From: Scortum barcoo
Lineage: Eukaryota; Chordata; Actinopteri; Centrarchiformes; Terapontidae
Direction: 5' to 3'
Length of the DNA: 64,000 nt
Assembly: GCA_023238725.1 (NCBI GenBank)
Contig: CM041552.1
Location: 17,830,487-17,894,486, forward strand
Under the pieces are notes generated by a model, which was not told where the DNA came from, searched no databases, and saw only the letters and a program-made list of their open reading frames with translations. Each line of letters starts with the position of its first letter. Position 1 is the stretch's first letter. Both the position numbers and the translations under genes were made by a program. Positions 14,128 through 26,200 of this stretch are shown piece after piece.

Positions 14128-14470
14128 TCCGGGCCCTCCACCAGGTTAAACTGATGACGGCTGTTGCGTTGCTGTTTCCCTCCGTCCGGCAGTATTGATC
14201 CTTCCTCCTCGAGGTGGCCATCCCAAATTAGCAAATGGATCACAGCACCTTGTGAAGCAATTAATTTGGCCCCGGAGGATCTCTTTGTTCTGTTTGCTGG
14301 TCCGTGTGGGAATATAGATAAAGCGACTAATGTGGGTTATTATCAGCTGCTTAGAAGAAATTGATTCACATGGTTTGCCAGAGCCCGGGGCAAATGAGCT
14401 GTTTGGTGCTAGAGAAGAAAATGCAACATCACGTGGGACATTAGGCCCAAAAACATGAATACTAACGTCA
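14128..14470. promoter_or_regulatory. Candidate conserved intronic enhancer
   Basis: This repeat-free, compositionally balanced stretch holds a dense set of classical binding-site words: AATTAATT (14,259), CTTTGTTCTG (14,283, SOX-like), AGATAA (14,316, GATA-like), CAGCTG (14,344, E-box) and CACGTG (14,430). It has no coding potential that survives in one frame. It looks more like constrained noncoding DNA than its surroundings, but this is a judgement by eye. Confidence 0.3.
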
Positions 14471-14737
14471 CCAAGCACCACAGAAGACACCATGTATGCT
14501 GAAATTTATAAGGTACAGCTTCATGGCGAACCACATTTTAAACGGGTAAAGTTGAGGGGAGCTATGCCTGGGATTACATGATGTCACCAATATCAACATA
14601 TTGTACCAACAGAGGAGATAAAAGAGGAAGTTAGCATGTCTTAACAGGTGCAACAAGAGAGAAGGCCTATTGCCTATTCAGGCAAATAAGGCCTTTAAAC
14701 TAGTGACATCATGAATCTCTCAGTAAAAAGTTACAAT

Positions 14738-14768
14738 AATAATAATAATAATGATAATAAAAATAATA
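14738..14768. repeat. (AAT)n-type microsatellite
   Basis: A short run of AAT triplets with one GAT interruption, in DNER intron 1. Confidence 0.9.
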
Positions 14769-16875
14769 ACTAAATCATCTAAATAATTAGTTTCCCTATC
14801 AATAATTCTAAAAATATGTTACTGAATGAATCAATGAATCATGCAGTCTATAAAAGTCTTGAAAAATGTCAAAATACCCATCAGGTTTCTTCGAGCCTAA
14901 GGTGACATTTTCAAATGATTTGCCCCTTGTCCTTTGAGTAATTGAGTTTACATTGACATAAAACCAGTGAATATTTGGCATTTTGCTTGATAAAAGACTA
15001 AAACAACAGAATTATTGCAAGTTAATTTTCTGACACAATCGTTTCAGTGCTTTATACTGTGATAAATCCAGGCGAAACTACACACCACACAGCTTTACTT
15101 CAATAGGTAGACTTGTAAAAGATAACGCAGTCCTATACAACAGCTCAGCCACAGATCCCACCTTTATAATGATTGTGATGTTGAGTTTTTGACTGACACT
15201 GTCAGGAGATAAGTTCATTTAATGTTTATTATTGAGGATAAACTGGACTGCGTGATACTTAGAGGTGTTTCTGATGTTTTGTCCAAACCACTTGGAAATG
15301 TGAGGAGCGAAGAATATAATGCAGCCCAGCACCACAACACCCTGAACTACAAGAAAATGTGTCTGTTATAAGCCTGGTGAAGGTGGAGTATGTGGCAGAG
15401 CGGCTGTACTAGATTGCACTGGATTGTACAGATGTTAGCAGTAAAGTGGCCAGGGGTTGCAAAGCCAGCACAAGAAGGGAAATATCGTGTACTAATGAAT
15501 TTTTGAAAAGACGGTTACATTTATTTATTTATTTCTTGTTCTCCAGACTTGAGGTCACTTTGTTGTGCCCCATTTTAAGTCCCGCCGTGCTCCTCCTTTG
15601 TTAGAGCACAGCCTGTGCAGCCCGGACGGAGGCCCGTGAGGGTGGGAGAGAAATCAGGAGCGACAGATGAAAAAGGTCATGAGCTGGACTCTCATGCCTC
15701 CTCTAACCCAGACAAGCCAACGTTGCTGTTCTGTAAAGGTTGATAAACTCAATCCCTGGTGCCGCTTGAGTGGAGATAAGAGCAGCAGACTGTGTAAGGG
15801 GGGGGCCTGCTGGGACTGTTGGGACTGCTGTGCTTCAGAGCAGAGAGAAAGTTTGATAGAGGTGTTGCAAGTAAAAAACCTGAGAGAGATTAGCACTAAT
15901 GAGCTGTGACTGTCGTGGAGCGAGCGGACTGTTAATGATGCGCTGTTGTTCTGCCTCTCGCTGTGTCTTTCTCTCCCTCAGACGCACATATGTACATTCA
16001 CATGCAACATCTATATGCACCGAGGGATTTGGCGCGAGCATCATTAGCATCCTTCTGTTCACCCCTTCTCCAGCCGGGGTTTTTTGTTTTTCTCTGGGTT
16101 TTTATTAGAACTGTTATCTGAACACATTTTGAATCAGACGGCTGGAGCTGCAGATACCTGAGGTTATTTCAGAGAATTTGCCAAAAGAAAATAAAAAAAT
16201 GAAAGAGGCGGCCGGATTATAGCCGTTCTTAAGCCTAAGAAGGCTCTGAAAGACAAGCAAAAAGGCAACACAGTGTCAGGCGGTAAGCTTCGTAAGCTAG
16301 GCTTTGTCCTCTTTCACCTTCAGCATCCACACTGGAATGTTTTCCTCCAAATATGATCAATTATTGATGGGGGAAACCAGCATGAAGGAGGCTGTCAGGG
16401 TGCATTTTTTTCATGGCTGCATGCAGGGGGAAACCTTGTTTTGGGATGAAATCCAAGTGTGTGTGTTCATGTTGGTAGTCTATGTGTGTGTGACAGAGTG
16501 AGGGGGGATGAATGAAGATAGAAGAGGGAGAGGTGCAGTCCTGCAACAATTTATTAGGAGTCAACATGTAATAAAATAAAAGAGAGGAGCGGAAGGTATT
16601 AAATAAAGGAAGCTGAGTCAGAGAGCCATAAAAGAAGTAGCTGAGCAGCATAAGAGAGGAAAATGATCAGTGAGAGTTTGGACTACTAAAACGCTTCCTT
16701 GTTCTTCACAGTGTTTTAAGAATCCTCTCCTTAAACCCATTTACAATAAAGCTGAATCACAGTTTCACAGTTTGGACTAAAACTGACAAAAAGTAACATA
16801 TTTATATGATAATGTTTTTTTGTTCTGCCTCTCTGTGACTCTTCCTGTTTTTATTTGTTTTCTCTGTTATTTCAG

Positions 16876-17220
16876 TTTTTCACAGACCCGTGCGCCAGCA
16901 GCCCCTGTCTCCATGGAAACTGCAGTCGGAGCGATGCTGGAGAGGAGGGGGAGCCGGCCTACACCTGTGACTGCACCGAAGGCTACGAGGGGGAGAGGTG
17001 TGATCAGATCTTATTGGACCTGCCGGCAGCCGACTGGGACCCCGCCACCCCCTCCGCTCCTGAACTGGCCACCCCCGTCGCCTCCACCACCACAGCCGCC
17101 ACTCAGCCGCCACAGCCAACCACCATCCCCTCCACCACAACGCCGGCACCTCCCACCCTGCAGCCATGGCAACCCAAACCTGGGCAGAGGCTGCTGGTGG
17201 TGCAGTGGGAGGCAGACAGG
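16876..17220 (+). CDS. dner: DNER exon 2: EGF repeat 2 and Thr/Pro-rich linker
   Basis: This 345-nt exon (115 codons, phase 0 at both ends) starts FFTDPCASSPC, matching LVADPCASNPC in the mammalian protein. It holds one whole EGF repeat with six cysteines and an O-glucose site (CASSPC). A linker rich in Thr, Pro and Ala follows and looks mucin-like, with likely O-glycosylation. The end, PWQPKPGQRLLVVQW, matches TWQPKTGQKVVEMKW in human. Two AG dinucleotides lie 10 nt apart at the 5' end (16,874-16,875 and 16,884-16,885). The first is chosen because it follows a strong pyrimidine tract, keeps phase 0 and gives the same spacing as human. The donor is GTGAGA. Confidence 0.95.
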
Positions 17221-20200
17221 GTGAGATAACTTCCACGCTAAATTTAAGCTCATGTGGGTTTATCTTTAAAGTGTGTAAAGAAAACATACGCGTGTGTGTG
17301 TTTCAGGTGACCGAGGGGCTGATCTGTGTGAGTCCTGAGCTGTGTGAGCTGACATCAGGAACTCTGACTCTGTCTCTGGAGGTGCCTGAAGAGACGGCCG
17401 TAAAGTAAGAACACACTGAGTACATTTCATGAATGACTCCTATCCTCCTTAAAACAGGACCAGATCAACCAGCCAGGGGGGCACCCCGGGGTAAAATCTA
17501 GCTGTGGGGCCCTTTTTACGCCCGGTTTCTATCACTCTCTTTGGGTTGTATCTGTCCAGTTGCCTTTCCAGTTGCAGTTTCCACAGCAGACTACAGATGA
17601 CATCATACTTTGTCCAGGGACGCAGAAACCAACCAGTGATGCTGTTTTTTTACTACGACCCTGTTGCTGGTTTGCTGTGTGTCAGTAAGTTTGTGGTTAA
17701 ATCCCTCATGTAAGCAAACTTGATAAAATTTGACACAGGACCTGTCTCTTTTCATTTGAGTTTACATTGTGTTTCAGTGACATGTGATCCCTGGCAGATG
17801 TGCAGTTAATCACATGCTTACAAACTAATTGCCACCCAGTGAGCAGCAGTTTCCCACTTTGTTAATCTCAGCTCTGAGCCATAGTGTGTGTCCTTTGGAT
17901 CAACAGCAGCAGTGGAAAGTAACCAATTCCATTTACTGTAGTTAGTTACTTTCCACTGAGTACTGTACTTACACACAATTTTGAAGCACTTGTACTTTAA
18001 GTATTTCCACTTCTTGCAGATTCATCTTCAGCTCCACCACATTTATTTGATAACTCTGCAGATTCAGATTAAAAATACAAAATATGATAAAGACAGAAAA
18101 TATGGTTAAGGTAAGATAATGGAGGAAATTTACTGGTTCTATATCAAGTTGTTAAAAATAGCTCGAGCTTTACCAGCTTCAACATCAAAGTGATGCATCA
18201 ATATTTATAATCCAAAGAAATAATAAATATTATTCTGAAAAGGGCCAAAATGCAACATGAGTCATTTTACCTTTGGTCCAAGAAGGATATATTGTACAAC
18301 TGAATCCAAGATTGTTGAAGTATATGCACACTGTGGTACTGTGGTTTCATTAAAGTAAATGATCTTGAGTACTTGTTCCACCACTGATTAACAGTAATTG
18401 CAGTAGTTATGCCTGACTTGGCCGCTTCAAAGGACTTTGTGTAGATGCATTGTGCTTGATGGATCTTAGTTAGTTTTCTTACACTTGTTGGGTGTTGTAC
18501 ATTTGTCATTTCTATTATTAGGAGGAATAACTCCATCCTGAACAGAGGTGTAATCAGCCAGTGTCAGTGAAAACACCTGTGTGGGTGTGCAGGACCTTTA
18601 AAAGATATGCTCATAAAAAGCAATATAAGACCAAATGAAAATCTTGATTCTGTTGACCTCCAGTGGATTAAGGCATTTCCTTATATTGTGCTGCATGTTT
18701 ACACTTCTGTACTTCGTTCACCAAGTGGGAGATGTCAGAATTAGCTGTCAGACTCTCCCGATATCGCCGACTCAGAATTTACTTTTCCATCTCGGCTGGT
18801 CGTACTTCCAGTCCGACCTATATAATGTGACTGTAGCATTACCTTAGAGATGTAGAAATGTTCACAGAATGCAATCACAGGTGTGTTTACAGGTGTGGCA
18901 GACACCAGACTTTCAACCAGTAGTAAGTCAGTCAGTGAAACAGTGCTTTTCAGCTTGGGGTTAAGTAAGGACACAAACTCACAGTTGCCTTAATTAACAA
19001 AAAAAACAAACAAAAAAAACAAAAAACCCTGCTCTTTGGATCCCAATCAGCAAGAATAACAACAAGCAGCATGCTGCACAGTATATTGTCTGCATAATCA
19101 CCATAAAGAAAATATTACAACAGAACGCACTGTGCACAGCATTTTATCTGCAAACTTTTCCTGCAGCAACTTTTGTTGGCAGCATAACGCAGCTTGTAGC
19201 TTTTGTAACCAATAACCTTCCGTTTGAATCGCCTCATGACCCACCTTTGGGACCCGAGACACCGCGTTACCTGTATTACACCACTCCAGCTGTACAGCGT
19301 CATCTTTTCAAAGCCTGTTTGCTCATAAACAGCATTACAATGGCTCTTTAAATAAGAGTCCGTGAATAATGCAGAGGCAACGGTCAAGGTGAGCGTCGTC
19401 ATTACAGATGGGAGGCACGACTCTGGGCCCCAATCACGATCACAGACCGGGAGCTGCGAGTTAATCAACTGCTGCTGCTTTGTTTTCATACTGTATAATT
19501 ACACACGACACCTGAACGCACAACCAGACGCAGGCGGCGAAGGACACTTATACACAAACACACATGCACCGCATGGAAATGAAGCGGTGATCCAGAAGTG
19601 ACATCGATTTAGAGAGGCTGATAATAATGTAATAAAGCTCTGGTGCACCAAAGGGGCTGGAGAGAGGGAGAAGTCGCTGCAGATACTCTGAGTGTGTGAA
19701 CAATTACAGATACAAGTGTTTTTATGTAGCAATATCAACAGTGCTGATGCATGAAAATATTCATAGTTTTAAATAGTACTCTGATTAATGTAACAGCTTT
19801 GATAATAAAGAAGTTTATAATAAGTGATGGGCCACTAAAACAACTTTAATTAATATAAACAAACTGATTAAAATACCAATAAAATAAAGTTAGACGAAGC
19901 CTCCCACTTTCCGAACACATGTAAAGTCTAGACCATCATTTTGAATAACTGCCCCTCGATGTCAAACACCAAACGGCTCATTTTCAGTTTGAGGCTGCAG
20001 TGGTTCCCCTCAGATATCTGAGCTCCTCATGTTGTCCCCCAGGCTGAGCCCAGACACCCTGCACAGGAAAACTCATTTCAGCTGACAGAAGTCGTCCACC
20101 ATCGCATTATTTCTGTTGCCGCCCAGAGCTTCACCTTCAGGCTCAGCTCCCTCTCCACCTCAACATTTTGGGACAGCCGTCATGCCGATCCGCCTGCGAT

Positions 20201-23200
20201 GCTCCAGCTTGCCCTCATTCGTGAACGCGTCCTAAAATTGATCCTTTTATATCCTGAGTTGCGCCCAGCAGGCCATTTTTTCTGAAGGTCTCGAGTCGGC
20301 TCTCGCGAGGAGGACAAGTTTTCTCTTTTTGGTCTGAAACTTTCGTGTGTGTTTCTACTTGTGTGATGCCAACCATTTAGTCTTTATATATGATATAACA
20401 AACGTAATGAATGCATCAGATTTTTTTAATAATCTTTTCCACTGTGAAGCACTTTCAGCTATGTCTCTGAATGAAAAATTCTGTGGAGATAACGATAATT
20501 ATTATTCTCTTTACTTGTGCAGTCATTAAACCAGATGCACAAACGCTGAGAGGATAATCACTGATTTTGTATTTGTTTTTGTTAATACGAGAATAATTAT
20601 CTCAGGTGTGGGAGGGAGGTTAGAGCGCTGCATTAAACTGATGAGTGGCCCGATTGAAATGCTCCCTCTCTGGTCGACAGGTTTTAGTCTGCCTGACTGT
20701 CTCTGTCTCTCTCTCCTGAGGACTTCTCTCAGTGTGGGACCTCCACTCAGCTCTGGTGTTTGCCATCTCCTCAGCAGGCTGGCAGCTGTCGGAGGTCTTA
20801 GGCAGGAAACATGGCCTGCGTTGTTGTTCTCACTCCGCTCAGCAGGAGACGGCTGCTCTGCTCAGACTGTTACAGATGCGGTTAAGAGCCTCCACTAGAT
20901 CAGCTCCACGATCCTCAATCACTGAGTCCAGATAGAGAAAAACAAAAACAAGTCCAGACAAACGATCTGTCCTGTTGATGATTGTTGTTGTCAAATAGTT
21001 TTGCCTGAATCGCTATTTTTAAAGTTTTCAAACTTGTTAGGCTCAATGAATTTCATGAATACGTGTTGCAGGCTTCACTCCGAAACCTCTGTTTAACATA
21101 AGCCTCAACAATGACTTAATTGTAATGAGCATTATTTCTGTACTTAGATGTAGCCAGTATTATCCATATTAGAGGTATTACATTACCTATATCCATCCCT
21201 TTGACAACTTAAGGGTTTGCGTGAGATAAAACTTTTTGTTGTGCTCAGACCTTAAAGGGTTCATCACATGGGGGCATGAATGTGCTTAGTAAATTTCATT
21301 GCTATCTGTCTATTTGATTTGAGCAAGTTCGATTATTGTTCATGACAGTATACAGGGATATTCACTGGAACAAAGCTGATGGGATTACCTTGCAGCAATA
21401 CAGAGTCTTGATTCAGGATCAAAGTATCCGGTGCCTCTCTCTGTGTTGAGCCTTCTTCTTTCTAAGTTTCTCTGTTGGTCCGTCTTGGTTTTTCACTTCT
21501 TTTGTACAAATTGTCTGAGGTCCTGATGAAAGATAGCCCCCGACCACGCTGGCTGTATTTCACAACTCTGTTCAAGATCACCCCCACTGAGTCAGACCAC
21601 TGGCAGCCATTACTCACCAGACTCTGAACATGATGCCAGCTCGGAGTAACGAACAGTAAGACCATCCTTTAGTCATCAGTGCTGGGTTCAAACATGGGAC
21701 AGAGTGTCCATGAATGCTGCTGACCAGTTCACACAGAGGATTGGTTCGTTTATTGTATCCTTCCCGCTGGTTTTGTTGACATTTTAACTCTGTTTAAGAT
21801 GTCTGGTGAAAAGAATCAAGCGTTCACTGGATGTACAAAATAATCAAGGGTGCAGCATGTGGGTAGTGTTTGTAATATTTTGTGCACTCGATATATTTCT
21901 TCTGGTACCATCTATTATTTATTCTGTGGATATTACAAACCTGCAGTACAGAAGCTGAGAAAGCAGCTGGGGATAGTCACCAATTAAAAAGGGGACACGG
22001 CAATCTGTATAAAGTTGTAGTTTGGGAGAAAGCTGCAGACAAGCCCACAAAAAGTCAGATCCTCTTTTCCCTTTTTATCTCCTCACTCTCCATCCCTCCC
22101 TTCCTACTTTTGTTTTTCCAACTAGGGTGGTGGTGAATGCCAGTGGAGCTCCAGTGTTGTGGCGTGTGAATGAAGAGGGTTTCCTCCGTTCCTCCATTTT
22201 GAACGGCACAACGATGTGGTTCCTGCAGGCCCCCAATGGACTGGTGGTGCCAGACCACTCGCTGCCCCTGGGACAAAACTACTTTCTCAGTAAGATGCCT
22301 CCAATCTCTTGATTTATACAAGCACATAAGACACTTTTTAACATCTATATTAATATTTCTACTCCATCATATGGTAAATGAATATGTTAGAGGCTGAAGG
22401 ATTTAATTGATTATCGTCATTTAGCTTATTAGCTGAACTGAACCTCAGGATCTTACAGTAAACCTGTAGAAACCCAAAAAGAAACCCAAAAAAGACCTAA
22501 GTCAGTAATAAGTTTTAGTTTTGAGGAGAGTTCGCAGTCCTCGCCAATCAGTTCTACTACCAACTCTAATGGATAGCTGGCCACCATAACTTGTGATACT
22601 GGTCAGGGCACAGATGAAAAATACAAAAATTTTATGATAAATTGTGAACAGACTGTTTTCATTCAAGCATTTGTGTCTTTATCAGCACAAGATACACTTT
22701 ACAGAAAAGAGAAAATATATCATTTTAATTATACTGTGATGATCTCTGTTTTTATCATTTAATTTGTGTGATTGTTCATCCAACAACCATAGCGAAGCTA
22801 AATAGGAAACATTTTGAAATACCTCCAAATAGCTCATTTAAAACTGAGCCAAAAACATCTGAGGATTAATGAATTTAAATAAATTTGTATTTACAGCATT
22901 TATCCCTCCCATGCAATTGGGGAGAATCTCATACTATTTGCATTTATGAGTCAGAATATTGTATTTGCATATTTAAAAAAAAACAAAACAGATATTTATG
23001 CAGATATTCCATCTGTATTTTAATACTGAGCGTCACACACACACCCACAGTTTGTGTACACACACACAACTGTGCCAAAACGTGGTGTGAGCCGCGGTGG
23101 GTGCTGGAGGGGGTAATTGGAGTCTCACTCTTTGACTGAAGGGCTGGCTGACCTTTGTGTGTGCTCAACATACCTGATGCTGCTTCACTACGCTGCCGGT

Positions 23201-26200
23201 CTGTTGACCTTGATATGTCTGCTAACTCTGAGCCAACACAGCCTCGGCTTCCTGCAAAGTGCGAGAGGGAGAGAGAGAGAGAGAGACAGGGGGTGATGAC
23301 ATTGGGGAGTTAAATCAGAGGGGAGGAAGGATAATGGAGGGTGGGAGAGAGGAAGAGTCAGATAAGGAGGAAGACAGGATGGGATTAGAGAAAAGGACAG
23401 AAGGATGCAGAAGGAGGGAAAAGTGAAGGTCAAACTGCAAGAGGAAGATGAAGGTGCATGCAAAGCATCAGTAAGAGGGAGGAGCGGTGACATTGCATTT
23501 CTTTCTTCACACGTCACTGTGTCTCAGTGTTGGCGTTGTGCTTTCACCGTTTGAAGGAGCGGTGACTCTGCAGGTCCGGCATTCGATGTCATTGGGCTGA
23601 CGATCATTTTGTCTGGGGTGACGGAGAAGCACGGGTTGCTTTATCAGCCCTCTGATTGGCCGAGGAGCCTGCATCGTCGGCGTCTCATCATCGGTGGACT
23701 CGCAGCTCATTGGCTCAGATGAGACTGGCAGTTAATATTCACCGTGAGGCTATTTTTATCCAAGTGCCCATGTAGCTGTCAGCTTTGATTGAAGATATAA
23801 TAAGAGATGTTCTGAACTTATAGACCCAGAGAGACCAAGATGGAGAGGCACACCCTCTATTTTGAGAGTTTATTGTTTTTTTGCAGCAAAGTGTACTTTC
23901 ATCTAAAATCTGTCCTAAATGATCTGTTAACAAGACCAAGAGTCTGCAGACATGCCAGAGACTGTGTTCGGGCTGACATTAGCTAAATACTAGCACACAC
24001 ACAATGACAATGCTAACATGCTGATTTTTAGCAGGAGGAAACGTTCATCACTTTCACTTGGTTTAGCACGTGAGCTTGCTAATATTTGCTTATTAGCACT
24101 GAATAAACAAAGTAAAGCTGAGGCTGAGGCTGGGAATGTTCTTAGTTCATCAGGTCATGAAAGGACAAACTGGGCGACGGTGCTGGATTATTGGGACTCA
24201 AACCACAAAAATCAACCTCATGGTGGCGTGAGAAGTGAAGTCAGGGAATCACCAAAGTCAGGAGAATTCATCCTCTGGGAACCATGAATGTGTGTACCAG
24301 ATGTCACAGTGGTCTATCCAGTAGACGCTGCAAATTCAGATAAACTTTCTAGTATTGAAGGTTCTGCATGTAACTTTCAGACTATCGGACTACCCTTTAA
24401 AATGACGGCATGACAAGCGTGTTAATAAGTGACGACAAGGGGTCCTGACCGTCGTCCATATGTGATACGTTGTCAGTGAGAACGTGTTGCGCGAATGAAT
24501 GGCTAAAAACGCTCCTTGAATAGTTTATCAGGCCCTCGACTGTTTTGTGGCAGGTGTGTTGCGCGTGGGCGCCCCCACAGCCCCGGAGGTCACCCTGCGT
24601 CTCAACCTGACGGTGAAAGCCAGCAGCTGTGTGGAGCCCGGCAGCAGCTTCAGCGACCCTCAGTGCTCCGGGAAAGGCAAATGCATCACACAGCCCTCTG
24701 AGGTGAGAAGTAAAGGACAGGATGTGTATTCTTATCCAGATATCATTTAAACTTGAGTGTGAATGAAGCTGAAAGGCGCGATTGATTATACTTGAGGGGA
24801 ATATTATAGAGGCCAAGATTTCTCAAACAAATATTAGCCAAAACATCTTAATGGAAACTGAAACATCCAGATATCTGTAGATTAATATTCAGCACCTTCA
24901 TTCAGGCATGTTTCTTGTTGCTGTTTGTATAGGTTTGTATAAGTTTGTCATGTTACCTCACTTCACACCTTAGCAACACAACGATAGTGGCAAAAGCAAA
25001 AATATACCAAGGAAAGATTTCCACATTATAATAACCCAACAGTACAGTATCACTGCAGCAGCACTGTGACGTTCAGTGATGCGAAAGTACAGCAGGAAAA
25101 AAAAAACTCTCCCTGGGTTTCACTGAGCAGAGAACAAAAGCACAAAAGCCTGGACGCTACAGAACAGCACAATGCCACAATGACAGCAGCGCAAAGTGAT
25201 CAAAAGCTATTCTTTAAATTTTAATTATGGGGTTTTGCAGTTACATTCATCATCTGTTGCTGATAGTGAAAAATGTAAAATCTGATGTTTAAGCAGCACC
25301 CTTAGAGACGGAGAAAGAAACACATGCTGCAGCAGAAGTAGTCAGTTTGTCCTCTTTACATCAACATACACCAGACTAAAGAGATGTAGTGACTCTCACT
25401 GATGTGCCTCAAAATTAACAAAAGTGCAGAGAGACGGGCTCTGCAGAGACCATTTCATGATTTCTCTCTTTAAACTCAGTTCGTCATTATCGCTCCTCTC
25501 ACTGTTTCAGAAAATCAAAACCACGTCACTGCTGCTTGTTATTTCGTTGTTATGTCACTGAATTATTTTACAATCTGCATTCCCACCATTTCTGTTTCAC
25601 AAGTTTTCCTACCCTTTTATCGCAATATCCCTTCGTTCCACCTTCAAGGCTCATTGATTTGATAGAAGACGTGTGCGTTTTTACAGAGCACTTTCTTTTG
25701 CGAGTGCGAGGACGGCTACACGGGAATCTTCTGCGAGGAATTTGACGCCTGCCACCACCGACCTTGTCGCAACAACAGCACCTGCACCGACGTCAGACAG
25801 GGGGGTGAAGGACGCAACTTCACATGCACCTGCCCTCCAGGTGTGTGTGTGTGTATATGTGTGTGTATGTGTAAATGTGTCCACACCTTTCCACATGGTC
25901 TCAGGCCCTTTGCTGTATAAGTTGCTGTATAAAGTTTCATAGCAACACAGTGGAGTCTGGGTTGGTTTGATGGGAGTTGTACAGATGAAAAAGAAAAAGA
26001 AAAAAAAAAGTGAAGCTCTCGAAAATAAATCTCTGAATGAGATCACAGGAACAGAGTGTGTATTGAACCTTTGATCTTGTCATATTTATTTTAGGACAGG
26101 GACCTGAAGCGAGGGCCTCTGGTAGGAAGGTAAATGTCAGAGGTGACCACTGATTGCCTGTCGCTTCCCGTTAGGGAATTGCGCTAACAAGCACTGTGTG

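Larger units (their letters stand above)
1..16875 (+). other. dner: DNER intron 1 (3' part)
   Basis: No exon can be supported in the first 16.9 kb. The open frames here are short, have no recognisable protein and no splice context. The stretch holds a LINE 3' fragment (2,839-3,440), a Tc1-like relic (11,935-12,175), microsatellites (CA at 11,012-11,074, AAT at 14,738-14,768) and two stretches that resemble conserved regulatory DNA (8,990-9,260 and 14,128-14,470). The rest is ordinary AT-rich intron. Exon 1 of DNER should lie upstream of base 1. Confidence 0.85.
22290..24553 (+). other. dner: DNER intron 4
   Basis: This 2.3-kb intron holds a purine-rich stretch (23,260-23,490) and a copy of a dispersed fish repeat (23,970-24,345). 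Nothing coding was found. Confidence 0.85.

Noticed and set aside
16820..17287. Long open frames on both strands over DNER exon 2
   Set aside because: They are shadows of the real frame. The GC-rich Thr/Pro linker has few stops in any frame.
20600..20935. Sequence beginning GAGGTTAGAGCGCTGCATTA, considered as a tRNA-derived SINE
   Set aside because: A B-box and a poly-A or simple-repeat tail could not be found, and no cloverleaf forms.
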